The notes below the pieces were generated by a model, which saw nothing but the letters and a program-made list of their open reading frames with translations, made no database searches and was not told the DNA's origin. From Fimbriimonadales bacterium (lineage in GTDB: Bacteria > Armatimonadota > Fimbriimonadia > Fimbriimonadales > GBS-DC), in NCBI GenBank assembly GCA_025060055.1, contig JANXCK010000259.1, forward strand, positions 1 to 8,501: a stretch of 8,501 bases of DNA, given 5' to 3'. Positions 4,742-8,501 of the stretch are shown in pieces. Each line of letters opens with the position of its first letter. The first letter of the stretch is position 1. The translations under genes were made by a program, and so were the position numbers.

Positions 4742-4994
4742 CGTCGGTGTTTCCACCGACGGGCGTGGCTTGGACAGTCATGTCCAAGCGCGGCACGAAC
4801 ATGACTGTCCGTGCTACGATTGCACGGGCAAGATGCCCGTGCCACATTCAAAGGCACGGACACGACTGTCCGTGCCACATTCGTAGCGTCGGCGTCTCGC
4901 CGACGCGACGGTACGACGGCATCTTGCCGTCGTAGAGTGCAACGGCGGGGGCACCATCGTACCGTGCGACGCCGTTAGCGAGATGCCGCTGCTA
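4742..4994. repeat. Tandem array of short hairpins with varied stems and recurring loops
   Basis: Consecutive inverted repeats with short gaps occupy this stretch. They are CGTCGGTG/CACCGACG (4742-4761); GCTTGGACA-GTCA-TGTCCAAGC (4768-4789); a GCACG..ACA-TGAC-TGT..CGTGC hairpin with one mismatch (4793-4814); and GCACGGGCA-AGA-TGCCCGTGC (4822-4842). Next come GGCACGGACA/TGTCCGTGCC with loop CGAC (4853-4876); CGTCGGCG-TCT-CGCCGACG (4887-4905); and TACGACGGCA/TGCCGTCGTA with loop TCT (4912-4934). The array ends with AACGGCG/CGCCGTT (4941-4976) and a weak TAGCG/CGCTGCTA pair (4976-4994). On the minus strand the array lies about 30 nt after the clpX stop codon and upstream of the lipoprotein gene. 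It may fold in the clpX mRNA tail. No typical terminator with a T-tract was found. Confidence 0.85.
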
Positions 4995-5025
4995 CGAAAA
5001 CTGGCTTCTATCTTCAGGCTGTTCC

Positions 5026-6285
5026 TTACGACGCCTGCTGGATGTCGTCTTGGGTGAGGATTTCGGGGTCTTTGCGCTGCGTGATGGTCTCTTCCGTGAT
5101 GACGACGCGCTTGATGTTTGGGTTTGAAGGCACTTCGTACATTACGTTAAGCATAATCTCTTCCATGATAGCGCGTAGGGCGCGTGCGCCCGTGCCACGA
5201 CGGATGGCTTCCTGTGCAATCGCATGCAACGCCCCTTCCTGCACAACCAGCTCCACACCGTCCAGCTCGAAGAACTTTTGGTATTGGCGCACGAGCGCGT
5301 TCTTCGGCTCCACCAGAATCCGCGCAAGGGTTGCCTCGTCGAGGGCTTCCAAAGTTGCCACAACAGGCAAACGCCCAATGAATTCGGGAATTAGACCAAA
5401 CTTGAGCAGGTCTTCGGGCATCACGTGCTGGAGCAACTCGCCGATGTTGCGCCTTTTGCGGCTTTCGGGGTTGGAACGGAAGCCCATCGTCTGGTCGGTG
5501 AGCCGTCGCTCAATGATTTTCTCCAGCCCGTCGAACGCGCCCCCGCAAATAAACAAAATGTTCGTGGTGTCAATCTGGATGAACTCCTGGTGAGGATGTT
5601 TGCGCCCGCCTTGGGGGGGCACATTCGCAATCGTGCCTTCCAAGATTTTGAGCAGTGCCTGTTGCACGCCCTCACCTGAGACATCGCGCGTGATGGATGG
5701 GTTGTCGGCTTTACGGGCGATTTTGTCGATTTCGTCGATGTAGATAATGCCGCGTTCGGCGGCTTTGATGTCCATATCGGCGGCTTGGATAAGGCGCAGC
5801 AGGATGTTCTCCACGTCCTCGCCGACATACCCCGCTTCGGTGAGCGCAGTCGCATCTGCAATCGCAAACGGCACGTTCAGAATCCGCGCCAGCGTCTGCG
5901 CCAAGAGCGTTTTACCGCTGCCAGTGGGTCCAATCAGTAAAATGTTGCTTTTTTGGAGTTCCACATCGCTGCCTGCGCCCGCTTTGACACGCTTGTAATG
6001 GTTGTAGACAGCGACTGCCAGCACGCGCTTAGCACGCTCTTGACCGACTACATACTGGTTCAAGACGCGGTAGATGTCCTTCGGCTTGGGCACAGTATCC
6101 ACCGAGCCGAGCGGATGCGCAGCAGCGGGTGTGTTCGTCTCGTTGCGCAGGATGTCGCTCGCTAACTTCACGCAATCAGCGCAGACACCGCCGTACATCC
6201 CCAAAATCAGCTTGCGCACATGCTCACGGGACTTGCCGCACAGCACACACCGATCCATCATGCGCGTGTCGTTTATTCGTGCCAC
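5026..6285 (-). CDS. clpX: ATP-dependent Clp protease ATP-binding subunit ClpX
   Basis: This is a 419-residue AAA+ unfoldase that recognises substrates and threads them into ClpP in the cytoplasm. The N-terminal zinc-binding domain has Cys13, Cys16, Cys35 and Cys38. The AAA+ core has Walker A GPTGSGKT (119-126), the pore-1 loop GYVG (152-155) and Walker B with D184-E185. It also has the RDVSGEG pore-2 loop (200-206), the RKH loop (228-230), the arginine finger in EFIGR (Arg305) and the sensor-2 motif GAR (366-368). The ClpP-docking tripeptide, usually I/L-G-F, is Met267-Gly-Phe269. Translation starts at GTG (6285): the AGGAGG six bases upstream supports it over Met9 or Met10. It is the last gene of the tig-clpP-clpX operon, 15 nt after clpP. 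All functional motifs are intact and the length is typical. No lon gene follows, unlike in some genomes. Confidence 0.98.
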   Translation of the reverse strand: MARINDTRMMDRCVLCGKSREHVRKLILGMYGGVCADCVKLASDILRNETNTPAAAHPLGSVDTVPKPKDIYRVLNQYVVGQERAKRVLAVAVYNHYKRVKAGAGSDVELQKSNILLIGPTGSGKTLLAQTLARILNVPFAIADATALTEAGYVGEDVENILLRLIQAADMDIKAAERGIIYIDEIDKIARKADNPSITRDVSGEGVQQALLKILEGTIANVPPQGGRKHPHQEFIQIDTTNILFICGGAFDGLEKIIERRLTDQTMGFRSNPESRKRRNIGELLQHVMPEDLLKFGLIPEFIGRLPVVATLEALDEATLARILVEPKNALVRQYQKFFELDGVELVVQEGALHAIAQEAIRRGTGARALRAIMEEIMLNVMYEVPSNPNIKRVVITEETITQRKDPEILTQDDIQQAS

Positions 6286-6291
6286 GAGTCG

Positions 6292-6297
6292 CCTCCT
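6292..6297 (-). promoter_or_regulatory. Ribosome binding site fixing the GTG start of clpX
   Basis: The complement reads AGGAGG, six bases before the GTG at 6285, inside the 15-nt gap after the clpP stop codon. It decides the start, because ATG codons 9 and 10 have no comparable site. Confidence 0.85.
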
Positions 6298-6300
6298 GAG

Positions 6301-6903
6301 TTATCGACCGCTGCGGTCTAACACATGGTCGATTATTCCATACTCTTTGGCTTCCTGTGCCGACATGAAGTAGTCGCGGGCGGTGTCTTGCTCCACGCGC
6401 TCGATGGGCTGTCCTGTGTGCTTGTGCAAAATATTGTTCAAGATATCCTTGTAGCGCAGCACTTCACGCGCCTGAATCTCGATATCGAGGGCGGTTCCTT
6501 GAAAGCCCGCGTGAACTTGGTGAATCATGATGCGGGCGTGGGGCAGCGCGTAGCGTTTGCCAGGTGCGCCGCCTGCCAACAGCACTGCGCCCATGCTGGC
6601 GGCTTGCCCGATGCAGATTGTGGCGACATCAGGGCGAATCATCTGCATCGTGTCGTAAATCGCCAGCCCCGCGCTCACGATGCCGCCAGGTGAGTTGATG
6701 TACATATCGATATCTTTGTCGGGGTCCTCTTTCTCCAGAAACAGCAGCGACGCCACCACTAAGTTGGCGACATCGTCGTTGATGGGCGTTCCTACGAACA
6801 CGATGCGGTCTTTGAGCAGGCGCGAGTAGATATCGTAGGCGCGTTCACCGCGTGCGGTCTGCTCCACCACCATCGGTATCAGTTGGTTCTTCGGGTAGAT
6901 CAT
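6301..6903 (-). CDS. clpP: ATP-dependent Clp protease proteolytic subunit ClpP
   Basis: A 200-residue serine peptidase (family S14) that forms a tetradecameric barrel and degrades proteins delivered by ClpX. The catalytic triad is visible: Ser103 in GQAASMGAVLL, His128 in RIMIHQ and Asp177 in the QDTARDYFMSA segment. The N-terminus (LIPMVVEQTARGERAYDIYSRLL) is the conserved axial-loop region, and the oxyanion-strand motif SPGG is at 71-74. The ATG at 6903 lies only two bases after the tig stop codon. Its Shine-Dalgarno (AGGAG) is within the last tig codons, so translation is probably coupled. The length is normal and nothing is missing. Confidence 0.98.
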   Translation of the reverse strand: MIYPKNQLIPMVVEQTARGERAYDIYSRLLKDRIVFVGTPINDDVANLVVASLLFLEKEDPDKDIDMYINSPGGIVSAGLAIYDTMQMIRPDVATICIGQAASMGAVLLAGGAPGKRYALPHARIMIHQVHAGFQGTALDIEIQAREVLRYKDILNNILHKHTGQPIERVEQDTARDYFMSAQEAKEYGIIDHVLDRSGR

Positions 6904-6905
6904 CG

Positions 6906-8213
6906 TTAGACTCCTGACACTGGATTTTGGACGATTTCGAGCAGTTTTTGGAGCGCGCGTTCGAGGCGGATTTCCTGCGCGATGCGATGGCGGAAGTCGG
7001 GGTCTTCCAGCAGGCGCACCCGTTCAGCAGGGTTCTGCACAAGTTGCGCTGCTTCCTGTACCGCCGCGTCCACCTCCGCGGGGTCGACTGCGATTCCCTC
7101 ACGGTCGGCAATCGCCATCAGGATAAAGGTGTTTTGCAGGCGCGTGATGGCGCGTGTGCGCAGTTGTTCGAGCAGTTGCTGCTGCGTCATGCCCGACTGC
7201 TGCAGGAACTGGTCTACCGTCAAGCCGCGCCCGTACAGCTCGTCGGCGAACTCGTGCGCCTCTTCGCGGGTCTGCTCTTCAATCAGCGCTTCGGGGAGGT
7301 GGACGGTGCTGCGTTCGCGCAGGGCTTCGAGCGCACGCCCCTGCGCCTGCTCGCGCAGATAGTGCATCTTTTGCTCGGTGATTTGGGCGCGTAGTTTCTC
7401 GCGCATGTCGTTCAGGTCTTCATAGCGCAAGCTCCGCGCGAATTCGTCGTTGATTTCGGGGTAGACGGGCACATGCACGCGCTGGAGCGTGACCTCGACG
7501 CGCAGGGTCTTGCCTGCAAGGTCGGGGTCATCGAAGGTTTCGGGGAAGGTGAGCATCGCCTCTTTTGTCTCACCTTCGCGCATGCCTGCCAGCAGGTTAT
7601 CCAGCTCGCCGAAGGTTCTGCCCAGCACCAGCATGTAGCGGTTCGGCTTGGCGTTTTCGGTCTCCAGCGACCGAATGGCGACGACGAGGCGGTCATCGGG
7701 CTGCGCCGCGCGCTCTGGAGCGGGTTCTAAGCGCATCATCTGCTCGCGCAGCGACTCGATGGCTGCCTCCACTTCCTCGTCGCTGGTCTCTTGCGGGGGG
7801 ACGGGAAAATGCAGGTCGCGATATTCGCCCAGCGGTTCCACTTTAGGGCGCAGTGGCACCGTGATTTTGAAGCGGAACGGCTCGCCTTCTTGCAGGCGTT
7901 CGATGTCCACGCTGGGCGGGCGGTAGGGTTCCACTTGCGCTTGGGCGAGGGCTTTCGGAATGAACTCGTCCATCATCAGTTCGCCCGCGGCGCGGCGAAT
8001 ATGTTCTTCGGAGAGCATGCGGCGCAGTGCGCTCAGCGGCGCCTGTCCAGGGCGAAAGCCAGGCACGCGCACGCCCTTGCCCAGCAAGCGGATAGCGCGT
8101 TCGAACATGCGTTGTGTGGTCGGCGCGTCGACCTCGATGGTCAGTTGAATGGTCGCAGGCGACGGCTCGTCCTTGCTTAGGATTTGAAAAGTTTGGGTGG
8201 GCTGCGTCTGCAT
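6906..8213 (-). CDS. tig: Trigger factor (ribosome-associated chaperone) with a reduced PPIase domain
   Basis: This 435-residue chaperone binds at the ribosome exit tunnel and shields nascent chains. The N-terminal domain carries the ribosome-docking signature GFRPGQAP (52-59; family GFRxGxxP). An FKBP-like domain follows at about 160-248, ending in LTFPETFDDPDLAGKTLRVEV, and then the long helical chaperone domain to the C-terminus. Compared from memory with E. coli Tig, the FKBP part lacks the segment around the FxGG motif, and the MIPGFE-like element reads FGELDN, so prolyl isomerase activity is doubtful. The start is uncertain by one codon: ATG at 8216 or 8213. The weak AGAGG (complement of 8221-8225) is seven bases from 8213, as for other genes here, so 8213 is preferred. 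A longer open frame runs through tRNA-Gly and is not real. It is first in the operon with clpP and clpX. Confidence 0.93.
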   Translation of the reverse strand: MQTQPTQTFQILSKDEPSPATIQLTIEVDAPTTQRMFERAIRLLGKGVRVPGFRPGQAPLSALRRMLSEEHIRRAAGELMMDEFIPKALAQAQVEPYRPPSVDIERLQEGEPFRFKITVPLRPKVEPLGEYRDLHFPVPPQETSDEEVEAAIESLREQMMRLEPAPERAAQPDDRLVVAIRSLETENAKPNRYMLVLGRTFGELDNLLAGMREGETKEAMLTFPETFDDPDLAGKTLRVEVTLQRVHVPVYPEINDEFARSLRYEDLNDMREKLRAQITEQKMHYLREQAQGRALEALRERSTVHLPEALIEEQTREEAHEFADELYGRGLTVDQFLQQSGMTQQQLLEQLRTRAITRLQNTFILMAIADREGIAVDPAEVDAAVQEAAQLVQNPAERVRLLEDPDFRHRIAQEIRLERALQKLLEIVQNPVSGV

Positions 8214-8234
8214 CATCACGCCTCTAAAATAGAA

Positions 8235-8309
8235 TGGAGCGGGAGACGGGACTCGAACCCGCGACCCTCTCGTTGGCAACGAGATGCTCTACCACTGAGC
8301 TACTCCCGC
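8235..8309 (-). tRNA. tRNA-Gly (anticodon GCC)
   Basis: The acceptor stem GCGGGAG/CTCCCGC, D-arm GCTC..GAGC, anticodon stem TCTCG/CGAGA with loop TTGCCAA, and T-arm with GGTTCGAGTCC are all present. The discriminator is U, as usual for tRNA-Gly, followed by an encoded CCA. The gene is 75 nt long and its 3' end lies about 21 nt before the tig start codon. Confidence 0.97.
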
Positions 8310-8320
8310 ACATCGGTTTG

Positions 8321-8326
8321 ATTATA
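8321..8326 (-). promoter_or_regulatory. Possible -10 box between tRNA-Leu and tRNA-Gly
   Basis: The complement is the exact -10 consensus TATAAT, placed so that transcription would begin about five bases before tRNA-Gly. No acceptable -35 box lies 16-18 nt upstream, where the 3' end of tRNA-Leu sits. The spacer can also fold as ATCGG/CCGAT. It could supply an internal promoter for tRNA-Gly and the tig operon, but the evidence is one hexamer. Confidence 0.35.
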
Positions 8327-8333
8327 CCCGATT

Positions 8334-8418
8334 TGGTGGGCGAGGGGAGACTCGAACTCCCACGGGCAGTGCCCACCAGATCCTAAGTCTGGCGTGTCTA
8401 CCATTCCACCACTCGCCC
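8334..8418 (-). tRNA. tRNA-Leu (anticodon UAG)
   Basis: This is a class II tRNA of 85 nt. It has acceptor stem GGGCGAG/CTCGCCC, anticodon stem CCAGA/TCTGG with loop CTTAGGA, a long variable arm, a GTTCGAGTC T-loop region, discriminator A and encoded CCA. It decodes CUN leucine codons, chiefly CUA/CUG. Confidence 0.96.
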
Positions 8419-8426
8419 GAGTGGGG

Positions 8427-8501
8427 TGGTGCCGAGGGGCGGATTCGAACCGCCGACACCCGGATTTTCAGTCCAGTGCTCTACCACTGAGCTACCTCGG
8501 C
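8427..8501 (-). tRNA. tRNA-Phe (anticodon GAA)
   Basis: The acceptor stem GCCGAGG/CCTCGGC is complete, with the 5' nucleotide exactly at the window end. The anticodon stem CTGGA/TCCGG has loop CTGAAAA, and the T-arm contains GGTTCGAATCC. Discriminator A and CCA are encoded. The gene is 75 nt long. It is first of the three tRNA genes in transcription order, eight bases before tRNA-Leu. Confidence 0.95.

Noticed and set aside
4576..4878. N-terminal extension of the lipoprotein by 101 codons
   Set aside because: It would translate the hairpin array and place the signal peptide internally. The ATG at 4575 has its own GGAGGG and starts the signal peptide.
4742..4994. CRISPR array
   Set aside because: The units are separate palindromes of different sequence. 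There are no near-identical direct repeats with unique spacers, and no cas genes are nearby.
8217..8279. N-terminal extension of trigger factor
   Set aside because: The extra codons lie within the tRNA-Gly gene, and homologous Tig proteins start near the chosen ATG.

Overview
The window is a compact, moderately GC-rich bacterial chromosome segment in which every recognisable gene is on the minus strand. Read in the direction of transcription (right to left) it holds three tRNA genes (Phe-GAA, Leu-UAG, Gly-GCC, all with encoded CCA), then trigger factor, clpP and clpX as a tight operon. After these come a hairpin-packed spacer, an uncharacterised secreted lipoprotein, a long gene-free block of chained palindromic repeats, a lipoprotein serpin, another repeat, and a class I ribonucleotide reductase pair (nrdB complete, nrdA cut by the left window edge after 80 codons).

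The lineage cannot be fixed from sequence alone. Two lipobox signal peptides point to a bacterium that exports lipoproteins. The serpin, the compact RNR type and the abundance of short GC-rich palindromes with recurring stems remind me of Armatimonadota or similar deep-branching, possibly thermophilic bacteria. That is an impression from memory, not a demonstrated assignment.

The protein genes are mostly housekeeping. Tig, ClpP and ClpX form the classic nascent-chain folding and ATP-dependent proteolysis operon, with a 2-nt gap from tig to clpP and a 15-nt gap from clpP to clpX. NrdB and NrdA make dNTP precursors. Neither NrdB nor the start of NrdA carries an N-terminal ATP-cone, so classical dATP shut-off is probably absent. 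The nrdB gene has a consensus-like sigma-70 promoter with a dyad over the -35 box and a stem-loop at the start of its leader. The serpin has a canonical inhibitory hinge and is predicted to be membrane-anchored outside the cytoplasm, as is the Cys-rich lipoprotein.

The unusual part is the non-coding DNA. Positions 3014-3720 are a nearly uninterrupted chain of five inverted-repeat modules. Several are bounded by the same roughly 18-20 bp terminal motif (core TACCAATCGGGGTTTCAA) but enclose unrelated palindromic cores. Positions 4742-4994 hold a row of at least eight hairpins whose stems differ but whose loops recur (TCT, or TGAC/CGAC). Related hairpins fill the nrdB-nrdA spacer, and one 23-nt hairpin is identical in both large repeat regions. 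Repeats lie immediately downstream of nearly every stop codon in the window, which suggests a mobile or structural repeat system acting at transcript 3' ends.
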